A stretch of DNA of 64,000 bases from Aneurinibacillus soli. Its GTDB lineage: Bacteria > Bacillota > Bacilli > Aneurinibacillales > Aneurinibacillaceae. Under the pieces are notes generated by a model. The model was given only the letters and a program-made list of their open reading frames with translations, searched no databases and was not told the origin of the DNA. Of the stretch, positions 1 through 8,163 are shown piece after piece; the first letter of the stretch is position 1; every line of letters starts with the position of its first letter. The translations under genes were made by a program, and so were the position numbers. Location of the stretch: contig NZ_AP017312.1 in NCBI RefSeq assembly GCF_002355375.1, positions 2,435,001 through 2,499,000 on the forward strand. Reading direction: 5' to 3'.

Positions 1-40
1 TTTGAAGTATAAAAAGTAAGCACGTTTGATTATGACAGGA

Positions 41-88
41 GTGTATGAATCGTCTAACTTACGATTCATACACTCTTCTCTTTTTATT
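41..88 (+). terminator. Rho-independent terminator of an upstream gene
   Basis: A perfect 13-bp inverted repeat (41-53 with 61-73, loop of 7) is followed by a pyrimidine- and T-rich tract. It probably ends a transcript entering from the left of the window. Confidence 0.7.
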
Positions 89-145
89 TTAGGAAACTTC
101 GATGTAGGACGAACGTAAAATTAATAATCCCACCCGAAATGCCTG

Positions 146-154
146 TGGTATAAT
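146..154 (+). promoter_or_regulatory. Extended -10 promoter of the DUF1002 gene
   Basis: TATAAT at 149-154 is preceded by TG at 146-147, the extended -10 arrangement. It lies about 50 nt before the GTG start. No clear -35 box is seen. Confidence 0.45.
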
Positions 155-202
155 CAGGTGGGAAAATCAAAGTATACTTGACATGGGGAGGAGTGGATAG
201 AA

Positions 203-1069
203 GTGCGAAAGTTGGCTTTAACAGTGCTTTTCTTTCTTCTATCAACCGCAACCGCCTTTGCGGATGCCGCACCAGGCGACACGATTGTAACATACGGACA
301 GAACTTGTCGTCCGCGCAAAAACAGCAAATCAAAGGACGCTTTAATCCACCGAAGGAAGCGCAAGAGATTACCGTTACGAATGCTGAGGAGCATAAATAT
401 CTCGATGGACTATTGCCGAAGAATGTAATTGGTACAAGGGCCATTTCGTCTACGATGATTCAATTAGCAGAAGCAGGACAGGGGATTAAAGTCGAGACAA
501 ATAACATTACAGGCATCAGTAAGGCAATGTATGAGAATGCACTGGCAACTGCCGGTGTGAAAGATGCCAATGTAAAAGTTGATGCGCCGTTCCCGGTATC
601 AGGTACAGCAGGCTTAACCGGCGTCATGAAGGCGTATGAGCAGGTAACGGGTAAAAAAATCGATGAGAATCAGAAAAAAGTTGCCAGTGAAGAAATGGTC
701 ACAACATCGAAGATCGCAGAACAAATCGGTGATAAGGAAAAAGCAGCCGAGCTTCTGACGCGCCTGAAAGCAGAAATGGCAAAGCAGACCGGCAAAATGA
801 CCGATGATCAGCTGCGCCAGATGATTAGCAATGTGGCGGCTCAGATGGGTCTCACGCTAAGTGATCAGGAAATTGATTCGCTCGTGAGTATTTTGCGCAA
901 AATCCAGAATTTAAACATCGACTGGAGTAAGACGCTTGACCAGATCTCAAGCTATAAGGGGCAGATGCAGGATTTTCTGAACAGCAATCCGGAAGCGAAG
1001 TCATTTGTCCAGGAGATTTTGCAGTTCCTCAAGCAATTAATCGATAAGATGCTGGGCTGGTTTGCATAA
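203..1069 (+). CDS. Secreted DUF1002 protein
   Basis: A 288-residue protein with an N-terminal signal peptide: basic MRK, a hydrophobic core of about 14 residues, and an AFADA cleavage region. The rest resembles the DUF1002 family found in Bacillus (YpuA-like), whose biochemical role is unknown. The GTG start is supported by GGGGAGGAG a few bases upstream. The mature part is Gln/Lys rich and probably helical, with no membrane segment after the signal. It is predicted to be exported and monocistronic, with a terminator before it and the hom promoter directly after it. Confidence 0.8.
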   Translation: MRKLALTVLFFLLSTATAFADAAPGDTIVTYGQNLSSAQKQQIKGRFNPPKEAQEITVTNAEEHKYLDGLLPKNVIGTRAISSTMIQLAEAGQGIKVETNNITGISKAMYENALATAGVKDANVKVDAPFPVSGTAGLTGVMKAYEQVTGKKIDENQKKVASEEMVTTSKIAEQIGDKEKAAELLTRLKAEMAKQTGKMTDDQLRQMISNVAAQMGLTLSDQEIDSLVSILRKIQNLNIDWSKTLDQISSYKGQMQDFLNSNPEAKSFVQEILQFLKQLIDKMLGWFA

Positions 1070-1076
1070 TCGTGGG

Positions 1077-1105
1077 TTGACAGGGGAGAAATATCCAGGT
1101 ACGAT
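1077..1105 (+). promoter_or_regulatory. SigA-type promoter of the hom transcript
   Basis: TTGACA at 1077-1082 and TACGAT at 1100-1105 are separated by 17 nt. This puts the transcription start near 1112, about 30 nt before the SAM riboswitch aptamer. Confidence 0.6.
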
Positions 1106-1141
1106 ATGTGATAATTAAATTAATAGTACGAAAGAACACAA

Positions 1142-1254
1142 CTCTTATTCAGAGAGACGGAGGGATATGGCCCAATGAAGTCTCAGCAACCACAGGCTTG
1201 CCTGTAAGGTGCTAATTCCATCAAAGCTTTGTACATAAGCTTTGGAAGATGAGA
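1142..1254 (+). promoter_or_regulatory. SAM-I (S-box) riboswitch
   Basis: The segment shows the S-box landmarks in order. P1 is formed by CTCTTATTC near 1142 and GAAGATGAGAG near 1245. The conserved AGAGACGGAGGGA core follows, then GGCCC, the TGAAG and CAGCAACC segments, and AAGGTGCTAATTCC. An intrinsic terminator at 1276-1306 lies before hom, so SAM binding should promote termination. S-box control of homoserine dehydrogenase fits its place upstream of methionine synthesis. Confidence 0.93.
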
Positions 1255-1275
1255 GAAGGACAGCTGGATACCCGG

Positions 1276-1306
1276 CCCTCTTCTCTGGAAGAGGGTCTTT
1301 CTTTTT
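1276..1306 (+). terminator. Riboswitch expression-platform terminator
   Basis: CCCTCTTC (1276-1283) and GAAGAGGG (1288-1295) form an 8-bp stem with a 4-nt loop, followed by a T-rich run to 1306. It sits between the SAM aptamer and the hom start and is the expected SAM-controlled attenuator. Confidence 0.85.
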
Positions 1307-1335
1307 GTACATATATCCAGAGAGGGGAAAAATAG

Positions 1336-2640
1336 ATGAAAAATGTACGCATTGCTTTACTTGGACTTGGAACGGTAGGATCAGGCGTTGTGACTATTTT
1401 GCAAACACACGCGGAACGGCTTCGCAAGCAGACAGGGACAAACTTTGAGATTGCAGGTATTCTGGTGCGTGATACTACGCGTTCGCGCCAGGTTGATGTG
1501 GAACGTAGTCTGCTTACAACTGACATTGCTCGCATCTGGGAGAGTAAGCCAGACGTTGTGGTGGATGCTATGGGCGGTCTTGTGCCGACACTTGGCTACA
1601 TCGAAGAGGCGATTGCGCGTGGCTGTCATGTCGTATCTGCGAATAAAGAGTTGATTGCGGTACACGGGGCACGGCTACATGCGCTGGCTGGGGAACAAGG
1701 CGTGGGCCTGTTGTATGAAGCGAGCGTGGGTGGCGGCATCCCGGTTCTGAATACGTTGGCCCAGCTGTTAAATGTGAATCGGATTACGCGTGTGGCGGGA
1801 ATCCTGAACGGAACGACGAATTACATTTTGACGCGCATGGAAGAAGACGGGCTGCCGTATGAAGCGGTGCTTGCTCAGGCGCAGGAGCTTGGTTTTGCCG
1901 AAGCGGATCCGACCGCAGATGTGGAAGGATATGATGCGTTTCATAAAATCCGGATTGTAGCCCGCCTGTGCTTCGGGGAAGAAGTGGAGGAAGAAGTGGG
2001 TCTGCGGGAAGGTATTACGAGCGTTACAGCGGAAGAGATTGAACTGTACGGTCGCTTAGGCTTGCGGGTGAAGCTTCTGGCGACAGCAGAGCGGACGAAG
2101 GCTGGTTTGCGTGTTCAGGTGGCGCCGACACTTGTGCCGCATTCTCATGCGCTTTCGCACGTGAAAAATGAATACAACGGTGTGTTTGTTACCGGGGATG
2201 TGGTGGGAGATTTGTTCTTTACCGGCAAGGGAGCAGGCATGCTGCCGACCGGAAGTGCGATTGTGGAAGACATTGTACATGCAGTGCGTGGGATCACATT
2301 TACACCCGAGACAGCAGTTGCTACACAAGCTGTAGAGATTAAAGCGGGGGAAGGCGCGGCCGAGGAGACCGGGCTGGAAATTGCCTTTTTCTCATTAAAG
2401 CATAAAGATGAACGAGGCGAATTTAGTTTGCTTTCGTTTCTGTCAGGCGAGGCTGGCGTACTGCATGGGGTAGAAACGGTGAAACGAAACGGGCAGACGC
2501 ATGTTGCGGCGCTTCTCAGTTCCCACGACAGAGCGGTAAGCCGTGCATTCGCTCATCATATTGGTGCAACTGTCCGTTTTCGAGAGTTATTAGCAGAGCC
2601 TGCGCCGGGCATAGCAGCAAGTCCGGTGACAATTGGGTGA
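1336..2640 (+). CDS. hom: Homoserine dehydrogenase
   Basis: A 434-residue NAD(P)-dependent enzyme that reduces aspartate semialdehyde to homoserine, the branch point to methionine and threonine. The N-terminus has a Rossmann motif (GLGTVGSG). The catalytic domain has the family signature around GILNGTTNYIL and the E-A-D-P-x-x-D-V-E-G segment. The last 90 or so residues fit a C-terminal ACT domain, the usual site of threonine feedback. The ATG start follows AGAGGGGA. Upstream is a SAM riboswitch with terminator. thrC and thrB do not follow, so the gene is split from the rest of the threonine pathway. Confidence 0.95.
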   Translation: MKNVRIALLGLGTVGSGVVTILQTHAERLRKQTGTNFEIAGILVRDTTRSRQVDVERSLLTTDIARIWESKPDVVVDAMGGLVPTLGYIEEAIARGCHVVSANKELIAVHGARLHALAGEQGVGLLYEASVGGGIPVLNTLAQLLNVNRITRVAGILNGTTNYILTRMEEDGLPYEAVLAQAQELGFAEADPTADVEGYDAFHKIRIVARLCFGEEVEEEVGLREGITSVTAEEIELYGRLGLRVKLLATAERTKAGLRVQVAPTLVPHSHALSHVKNEYNGVFVTGDVVGDLFFTGKGAGMLPTGSAIVEDIVHAVRGITFTPETAVATQAVEIKAGEGAAEETGLEIAFFSLKHKDERGEFSLLSFLSGEAGVLHGVETVKRNGQTHVAALLSSHDRAVSRAFAHHIGATVRFRELLAEPAPGIAASPVTIG

Positions 2641-2845
2641 CCGAAAATTGAGGTAAGTAGGACAAGAAAATGTAATTTTTCATCATATAATGGATAGATG
2701 TAGGAATCAACCGCGTTTTGACGAGATTAAATAGTATTCTCTCCCAAATCCTTCTCTTTTCTATAGCATAGATGATTGGAGAATGGATCTAACATTTCGT
2801 TATAATAATAAATAAGGCAGGAATAAACGAATGGGAGAGATTTGT

Positions 2846-3436
2846 ATGGCTCAACGTGTAGCCACTGAATACAAGAAGCTTGTTCTCGAACTGAGTACAC
2901 TGCAATTACAATCGTTTGTCGGAATGTTTGATCACGCGGAGTTCAGTACGCAAGTTCGCATCTTCGAGAATGGAGAAACGGAAGTTGTGCTGCTGGATAA
3001 AGGTATGGAGCTTCCGCTGTCGTTTAAGCGGATTGGTCATGATACGTATACATGCGAAGGTCAGTACAAGATTTACGATGCGAAGCTAGCCAACCAGATG
3101 CGGATGGCAGTTCGCAAATTTAAAGGATGCGGGATTGTCCACCGGCTGTATCCGACATATACGATGGTATATGAATATACAGGCGGTCATGTGATGAGAA
3201 TTATGGAACAAAAAGATGGACAGGAAAGGCTGGTTTTTGAATATAAAGATACGCTTGGTGATATGCAGCGTTTATTTGAAGCGTGCGGCGTAGAGGATCG
3301 GATTGATTGGACTAGGTTGCATATTGATCAGTTGTTAGATTTGCGTAATCAGCGCATTACGGATGGACTTTCAACAGAGGATGTTGACCACCAGCTGACA
3401 GAGCTGTCCCAACAGTTATTTATGATGGAAGCATAG
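2846..3436 (+). CDS. Conserved protein of unknown function
   Basis: A 196-residue soluble protein with no signal peptide or membrane segment; I do not recognise its family. The ATG at 2846 is preferred over an in-frame ATG at 2831 because GGGAGAG lies 6 nt before it. The protein has mixed alpha/beta character, and its C-terminal half is acidic and helical. A TATAAT box sits at 2801-2806. It lies between hom and speH but has its own apparent promoter, so no pathway can be inferred from position. Confidence 0.65.
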   Translation: MAQRVATEYKKLVLELSTLQLQSFVGMFDHAEFSTQVRIFENGETEVVLLDKGMELPLSFKRIGHDTYTCEGQYKIYDAKLANQMRMAVRKFKGCGIVHRLYPTYTMVYEYTGGHVMRIMEQKDGQERLVFEYKDTLGDMQRLFEACGVEDRIDWTRLHIDQLLDLRNQRITDGLSTEDVDHQLTELSQQLFMMEA

Positions 3437-3458
3437 ACGGGTTTTGCCGAGAAAATAG

Positions 3459-3487
3459 TTGCAAAATATGTAGAATCATGGTATCTT
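3459..3487 (+). promoter_or_regulatory. Promoter of speH
   Basis: TTGCAA (3459-3464), a 17-nt spacer and TATCTT (3482-3487) form a plausible SigA promoter. The transcript would start near 3494 and carry a leader of about 118 nt containing the structured region at 3504-3606. Confidence 0.5.
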
Positions 3488-3503
3488 CATCATTGTGATT
3501 ACA

Positions 3504-3606
3504 TTAGGAACCAGGATTCACTCAAGGAAGTTTCTCCTCGATATATAGTGAATGACGTAGGTCCTAGCGAGAATGTATACAAATATATTTGCTAGGAGGG
3601 GGGACC
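3504..3606 (+). promoter_or_regulatory. Structured 5' leader with a sequestered ribosome site upstream of speH
   Basis: Two exclusive structures are visible. In one, TAGGAACC (3505-3512) pairs with GGTCCTA (3560-3566), enclosing a perfect 7-bp helix ATTCACT/AGTGAAT (3516-3522 with 3547-3553) and a small AGGA/TCCT hairpin. In the other, CCTAGC (3563-3568) pairs with GCTAGG (3591-3596), which overlaps the ribosome binding site at 3594-3603. The same segment is thus anti-Shine-Dalgarno or part of a 5' helix, as in translational riboswitches. The ligand is unknown; SAM, decarboxylated SAM or a polyamine would suit the gene. Confidence 0.5.
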
Positions 3607-3611
3607 GGAAG

Positions 3612-4013
3612 ATGGAATATTCTACTTTCGGAAGACATGTAGCGATTGATACTTGGGGTGTCGATTTTGAAAAATTAAACAGTGCTGAGTTTCTGCAGCG
3701 CCATATGGTGGAGGCAGCAGAAGCATGTGGTGCAACCGTGCTGTCCGTTCAGGCTCAGCAGTTTGAACCGCAGGGTGCAACGGTTCTGGTTATGTTGTCA
3801 GAGAGCCACATTTCGATCCATACATACCCGGAGAAAGGGTTTGCTGCACTTGACTGCTATACATGTGGCGAGACGGTTGATCCGGAACTTGCGATTGAGT
3901 ATATGGTGAACATTCTCCAGCCGGAGAAGATGTATGCTCGTAAACTTATTCGTGGTATGGGTGAAATGGACGTTGTACAATCTGACGTGATGAAGGTAAA
4001 ACAAAACGCGTAA
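3612..4013 (+). CDS. speH: S-adenosylmethionine decarboxylase proenzyme
   Basis: A 133-residue prokaryotic class 1B AdoMet decarboxylase supplying aminopropyl groups for spermidine. The self-cleavage site is seen as LSESHISIHTYPE; the Ser at about residue 65 would become the pyruvoyl group after cleavage between Glu and Ser. The Cys of the CYTCG motif is the expected proton donor. The ATG at 3612 is chosen because it follows a long purine ribosome site (AGGAGGGGGG) and because family members begin near this point. A perfect hairpin terminator follows at 4037. No spermidine synthase gene is adjacent. Confidence 0.94.
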   Translation: MEYSTFGRHVAIDTWGVDFEKLNSAEFLQRHMVEAAEACGATVLSVQAQQFEPQGATVLVMLSESHISIHTYPEKGFAALDCYTCGETVDPELAIEYMVNILQPEKMYARKLIRGMGEMDVVQSDVMKVKQNA

Positions 4014-4036
4014 TTGCGCATAGAAACGAATGAGTA

Positions 4037-4073
4037 AAATCCACTCTTTTACAAATGAAGAGTGGATTTTTCA
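4037..4073 (+). terminator. Terminator after speH
   Basis: A perfect 12-bp stem (4037-4048 with 4058-4069) with a 9-nt loop is followed by a T run. Confidence 0.85.
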
Positions 4074-4184
4074 TTTATTCTTAACAGAATACCTCTTGCT
4101 CAATGCTCGCCAGGCATATATGATGATATGGAGATATTACATGTATTTCATATAAATGGAAACGTATATGTGTGGAGGGTTGGG

Positions 4185-5471
4185 ATGAGTACTCAGATGG
4201 AAACAAAATGTAAGGTACCGGAAGAAGTGTTGCGCTACATTCAGGATGGGGACGATGTGATTGTGCCGCTTGCCAATGGTGAGCCGGTTGTACTATTAGA
4301 CACGTTGGAGAAACATGCCGAGCGTTTTCAAGATGTTCGTATTCACCAGATGCACGCATTAAAAGAGCGGCCGTACATTTATGGCAAGCATCGCCCGCAT
4401 TTGAGCCATGTCGCGTATTTCCTGAGCGGTGCATCACGCAAGGCCTTTTTAGAGGGTGGATGTGATCTTGTACCGAACCATTTCCACGAAGTGCCGCGCC
4501 TTTTGCGTGAGACAACGAAGACATCAATCGTGCTCGCAGCGGCTGCTCCGATGGATGAACACGGGTATTTTTCACTTGGTACAGGAGCTGATTACGTTGC
4601 TTCTTTCATTGGCCAGGTACCGTTTTTTCTCGAAGTAAACCCGAACATGCCACGTACATTCGGGGAGAATCAGGTACATATTAGTCAAATTCTTGGCTAT
4701 ACAGAGGTAGACTATCCGCTAGCGGAAGCGCGCGAGCCGGAGATCACCGATATCGACCGCAAGATCGCTTCCTATGTCGTAGAACGTATCCAAAATGGTG
4801 CGACGCTACAGGCTGGAATCGGAGCGATGCCGAATGCGATCATCAATTTCCTTGATAACCATAAAGATATAGGCATTCATACAGAGCTTCTAACAGACGG
4901 TGTCGTTGATCTGGTGCATAAGGGTGTTTTGACCGGCACACAGAAAAAAATGCGCCCTGGGAAAATTGTGGGCACATTCGCGCTCGGCTCGAAAAAACTG
5001 TATGAATTTATTCATAATAATACATCGGTTGAGATGTTGCCGGTTGAGTACGTCAACGACCCGCGTATCATCGCCCGTGAAGATAATATGATTTCGATTA
5101 ACGCCACAACAGAAGTAGATTTCCTTGGCCAGTGCGCGTCTGAGACGATTGCCGGACGTTACTATAGTTCGAGCGGCGGCCAGACAGACTTCGCTCGTGG
5201 GGCACGGTTTGCAAAGAATGGAAAAGGATTCATTTGCTTGCATTCGACTACAAAGAACGAAGCGATCTCTCGCATTCGCCCGCAGTTAACCATCGGCTCG
5301 GCTGTTACAACATCGAAAAATGATGTGGATCACATTGTAACAGAGTATGGGGTAGCCAGTTTGCGCGGCAAAAGCATTGCGGAGCGAACGAAAGAACTGC
5401 TGGCGATTTCGCATCCAAAATTCCGTGAACAGTTGGAATTCGAAGCGAAGAAATTTGGCTTGCTTTACTAG
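4185..5471 (+). CDS. Acetyl-CoA hydrolase/transferase family protein (4-hydroxybutyrate CoA-transferase-like)
   Basis: A 428-residue class I CoA-transferase. The two alpha/beta halves are recognisable. The segment around Glu234 (HTELLTDGVVD) corresponds to the loop carrying the catalytic glutamate that forms the glutamyl-CoA thioester. A Gly-rich loop (QAGIGAMPNA) and a C-terminal TEYGVASLRG motif are also family features. The ATG at 4185 has GGAGG 6 nt upstream, so the longer in-frame extension, which overlaps the speH terminator, is rejected. The substrate cannot be fixed from sequence; acetate, propionate, butyrate or 4-hydroxybutyrate are possible. It is flanked by terminators. Confidence 0.85.
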   Translation: MSTQMETKCKVPEEVLRYIQDGDDVIVPLANGEPVVLLDTLEKHAERFQDVRIHQMHALKERPYIYGKHRPHLSHVAYFLSGASRKAFLEGGCDLVPNHFHEVPRLLRETTKTSIVLAAAAPMDEHGYFSLGTGADYVASFIGQVPFFLEVNPNMPRTFGENQVHISQILGYTEVDYPLAEAREPEITDIDRKIASYVVERIQNGATLQAGIGAMPNAIINFLDNHKDIGIHTELLTDGVVDLVHKGVLTGTQKKMRPGKIVGTFALGSKKLYEFIHNNTSVEMLPVEYVNDPRIIAREDNMISINATTEVDFLGQCASETIAGRYYSSSGGQTDFARGARFAKNGKGFICLHSTTKNEAISRIRPQLTIGSAVTTSKNDVDHIVTEYGVASLRGKSIAERTKELLAISHPKFREQLEFEAKKFGLLY

Positions 5472-5478
5472 TGTGTAT

Positions 5479-5518
5479 ACGCAGCTGCTTCGTAGGAAGT
5501 AGCTGTGTTTTTTTGTTT
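5479..5518 (+). terminator. Terminator after the CoA-transferase gene
   Basis: A 13-bp stem with a wobble pair (5479-5491 with 5496-5508) and a 4-nt loop runs into a T-rich tract. Confidence 0.8.
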
Positions 5519-5534
5519 TGTGGATATACTAGAA

Positions 5535-5565
5535 ATGAAAAATCGCCCGGCATAGCGCCGGGCGA
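5535..5565 (-). terminator. Terminator of the 78-residue protein gene
   Basis: CGCCCGGC/GCCGGGCG (5544-5551 with 5557-5564) is a GC-rich 8-bp hairpin. On the minus strand it is followed by ATTTTTCATTT, so it ends the minus-strand transcript. Confidence 0.75.
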
Positions 5566-5586
5566 GAATATGAATTAGACAAGTCG

Positions 5587-5823
5587 CTAGGTAGCGATAT
5601 GAGCTGTGTAGTAGCCATTGTTGAGCGGAGCGATAATAAGGTGAGTCTCATCTGTCGGTAGCATGCGAAGCACGACAGGCAATTCTTCTGCGCCAAGTAC
5701 AACGTCCGTTTTGTCACGAAGGCGGTGTATCAGTTCATCGTAATGCGTTGTTTTATTTTCCGGTACGCATTCGCAGTGATACGTGTACATTCCGCATTTG
5801 CAAAGATAGTTGTTGGCTTCCAT
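5587..5823 (-). CDS. Small conserved protein with paired CxC motifs
   Basis: A 78-residue soluble protein of unknown function. Near the N-terminus it has C-K-C and C-E-C separated by seven residues, a spacing able to bind a metal such as zinc. The remainder is compact alpha/beta without a signal sequence. The ribosome site GGGAAGGGG lies 7 nt before ATG on the minus strand. It has its own terminator and is convergent with the CoA-transferase gene. Confidence 0.65.
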   Translation of the reverse strand: MEANNYLCKCGMYTYHCECVPENKTTHYDELIHRLRDKTDVVLGAEELPVVLRMLPTDETHLIIAPLNNGYYTAHIAT

Positions 5824-5980
5824 GATAGATTGCCCCTTCCCTATGTGTCATAGTGTGTGGCATCTTCTGGTGTTGGTTTAATTATATCATGTCATACGCA
5901 AATATGGTGCAATTCGCATGAAATTTTTGTAATTTAAGTTCTGTATATGTATCATTACACCTATGTGAAAGAAGACTTGT

Positions 5981-6109
5981 ATGAAAAAAGCCTTTTTTCT
6001 AGATCGGGACGGGGTCATTAATGACAATCCGCATCCGGACTACGTGTATTCATCTCTGCATGAAGCGTGTATGTCACTTGTCCGGGATAGTGGCGAACGT
6101 CACTACTAG
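5981..6109 (+). pseudogene. Remnant of a HAD-family phosphatase (GmhB/HisB-like) N-terminus
   Basis: An ATG at 5981 opens a 42-codon frame whose first part, KKAFFLDRDGVIND, is the HAD motif I of D,D-heptose-1,7-bisphosphate or histidinol-phosphate phosphatases (DxDGT/V with Asp8 and Asp10). Those enzymes are about 180 residues long. Here the similarity fades after about 25 codons and the frame stops at 6109. It is read as a truncated relic; expression as a micro-protein is possible but no good ribosome site is seen. Confidence 0.6.
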
Positions 6110-6172
6110 CGTGTGCATATGATAGATAAAGGGAGATAATCGTAACAACGAGGAGAAAGGGAGGAACGAAAC

Positions 6173-6370
6173 GTGAGTGATCTGACTACTTTATACGAAC
6201 GCTATCGCGGGCTGCCGACAAATGAGCTGGAAGATACGTTATACGACATTGAGATGTCGGCTTCATTGACGCTCGGAATGAACACGGCTACCGAGCGTCA
6301 GCATAAGGAAGTACTACGCCGCCTTTTGCGTGAGCGTGGGGTCGATCTAAACAGTTTGTTTGAAAGCTAA
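6173..6370 (+). CDS. Small soluble protein of unknown function
   Basis: A 65-residue, charged, predicted all-helical protein. The GTG start at 6173 is preceded by AAGGGAGG with 8-nt spacing. No signal peptide or cysteine is present. It lies 130 nt upstream of ispG in the same direction and might be co-transcribed, but a weak hairpin (6378-6403) lies between them. The family is not recognised. Confidence 0.6.
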   Translation: MSDLTTLYERYRGLPTNELEDTLYDIEMSASLTLGMNTATERQHKEVLRRLLRERGVDLNSLFES

Positions 6371-6499
6371 GCAGAGCTTGCGCAGGCACTTGATCCTGCG
6401 AAGCTTGTCTGATGCTCATTTCGTTCTCGCTTTTGGAGATTTGTGATAAGATAGGAAGCGAAGATCATAAATCCGTTCGGTAAAGGAGAACGAAAAACG

Positions 6500-7606
6500 A
6501 TGTATCATCGCACACAGACAAGACCGGTACGCGTAGGGAACCTGACGATTGGTGGCAGTGACCAGGTTATCGTACAGAGCATGACAACGACGAAGACGGC
6601 GGATGTCAAAGCGACGGTTGAGCAAATTCATCGTCTTGAAGAGGCGGGCTGCCAGATCGTCCGCGTGACGGTTAACAACATGGAAGCGGCGGAGGCCATT
6701 AAGGAAATCAAGCAGAACATTTCCATTCCGCTCGTATCTGACATTCATTTTGATTACAAGCTGGCACTCAAGGCGATTGAGAACGGCATTGATAAAGTCC
6801 GGATCAATCCGGGCAACATTGGTAAACGGGAAAAAGTTGAGGAAGTCGTCCGCGCCTGCAAAGCAAACGGGGTGCCGATTCGTATCGGTGTAAACGCGGG
6901 CTCACTTGAGAAGCATCTGCTTGATAAATATGGGTACCCAACTGCAGATGCAATGGTGGAGAGTGCCCTGCACCATATTGGCATCTTAGAAGAACTTGAT
7001 TTCCACGACATTATTGTATCGTTGAAAGCATCCAATGTACCGCTGGCCATTGAAGCGTATCAGAAGGCTGCTGCTGCATTCAATTATCCGCTTCACTTAG
7101 GTATCACAGAAGCAGGAACCTTGTTTGCGGGCACGGTGAAAAGTGCGGCTGGACTCGGTACGCTCCTTGCTCAGGGCATCGGCTCCACCATGCGCGTATC
7201 ATTAAGCGCTGATCCGGTCGAGGAAATTAAGGTAGCACGGGAGCTGTTGAAATCATTCGGACTATTGTCCGATGCAGCTACGCTCATCTCCTGCCCGACA
7301 TGTGGACGCATTGAGATTGATCTTTTCTCCATTGCCAATGAGATTGAAGACTATATCGCAAAAGTCAAAGCGCCGATTAAAGTGGCTGTACTGGGCTGCG
7401 CCGTCAATGGACCGGGAGAAGCTCGGGAAGCGGACATTGGCATTGCTGGAGCACGTGGGGAAGGCCTGCTGTTTAAGCATGGCGAGATGGTACGCAAGAT
7501 TCCGGAAGAGAGCATGGTGGAAGAGCTAAAACAAGAAATCGACAAGCTCGCGGATATTTATTATCGCACGGGTGAACTGCCGCGTCCCGGCCATCAGATT
7601 GTGTAG
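6500..7606 (+). CDS. ispG: 4-hydroxy-3-methylbut-2-en-1-yl diphosphate synthase (flavodoxin)
   Basis: A 368-residue [4Fe-4S] enzyme that converts methylerythritol cyclodiphosphate to HMBPP in the MEP isoprenoid pathway. The N-terminal TIM barrel includes [23 protein letters not shown] and VRINPGNIG. The cluster ligands are Cys265 and Cys268 in SCPTCGR and Cys300 in GCAVNGPGE, with Glu307 as the fourth ligand; these match the positions I recall for the Aquifex enzyme. The ATG follows AAAGGAGA. A terminator at 7638 closes the unit. Confidence 0.97.
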   Translation: MYHRTQTRPVRVGNLTIGGSDQVIVQSMTTTKTADVKATVEQIHRLEEAGCQIVRVTVNNMEAAEAIKEIKQNISIPLVSDIHFDYKLALKAIENGIDKVRINPGNIGKREKVEEVVRACKANGVPIRIGVNAGSLEKHLLDKYGYPTADAMVESALHHIGILEELDFHDIIVSLKASNVPLAIEAYQKAAAAFNYPLHLGITEAGTLFAGTVKSAAGLGTLLAQGIGSTMRVSLSADPVEEIKVARELLKSFGLLSDAATLISCPTCGRIEIDLFSIANEIEDYIAKVKAPIKVAVLGCAVNGPGEAREADIGIAGARGEGLLFKHGEMVRKIPEESMVEELKQEIDKLADIYYRTGELPRPGHQIV

Positions 7607-7637
7607 AAAGAGAGAATTTACGTATAGTATCGAAGCA

Positions 7638-7686
7638 AGAGGCTGTTTCAGAGCTGTCATACGGCGACTGAGACAGCCTCTTTTTA
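7638..7686 (+). terminator. Terminator after ispG, member of a dispersed terminator family
   Basis: A 14-bp stem with one G-T pair (7638-7651 with 7668-7681) is followed by TTTTTA. The reverse complement of its core is recognisably related to the terminator at 35935-35994 and to a half-site at 32398-32420. Confidence 0.85.
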
Positions 7687-7831
7687 TTGTAGTGTATTTT
7701 CCTAACATAGTTTGATAAGCACACCATCAAGCATAATCAAGGGGTACACAGGTAAAAAATAAGAAAGCGATCTTTTACAAAACCAATGACTATCGAGCAA
7801 ATCCATTCTGGCGTCTCAAGTTTTCTGTAAG

Positions 7832-8064
7832 CCGAAACGTTGTGCGGGGAGTGGGAGAAGGGCGGAGCAAGAGAGCGCCTGTACGCGCCTACTCAGCGGA
7901 GGGAGAACGACGAACGGGCCTTTGCCCGCAATTCTTCGGTGAATCAACCTCGCAGGCTTTTCTTTGCGGGCGAGTTCGTCGGGCTCCCGGAGCGGACAGC
8001 AGCTGCTTCCTTGCAAGCGTACCGAAACGAACGGTTCCGCCCTTCTCCCACTCCCTTTCACTAT
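7832..8064 (+). repeat. Structured intergenic repeat, copy A (candidate ncRNA)
   Basis: The core 7847-8055 (209 nt) is closed by a perfect 20-bp stem (7847-7866 with 8036-8055). Inside are a GCGC hairpin with loop CTGTAC, helix GACGAAC/GTTCGTC (7909-7915 with 7974-7980), a stacked helix GCCCGCAA/TTGCGGGC (7924-7931 with 7964-7971), and a 3' ACCG/CGGT hairpin. Two more copies occur at 35326-35558 (minus) and 35684-35913 (plus) with compensatory stem changes. Similarity to copy B extends about 100 nt further 5'. Several frames are open across it because it is GC-rich and almost stop-free, but no ribosome site or protein family supports coding. Confidence 0.8.
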
Positions 8065-8163
8065 GTTCTAGCTCTTGGACAGTCTTTTTTGAATTTTGTT
8101 TTAAGTTTTTATGAAGATTTGTGTAGAATTTTGTCGGATGATTTTACAATAAAAACATCAGAA

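Noticed and set aside
4062-4184. 41-codon N-terminal extension of the CoA-transferase
   Set aside because: It begins inside the speH terminator, lacks a ribosome site, and the family starts near the ATG at 4185, which has GGAGG.
6378-6403. Hairpin between the 65-residue protein gene and ispG as a terminator
   Set aside because: The stem CTTGCGCAGG/CCTGCGAAG is bulged and no T run follows, so termination is not supported.
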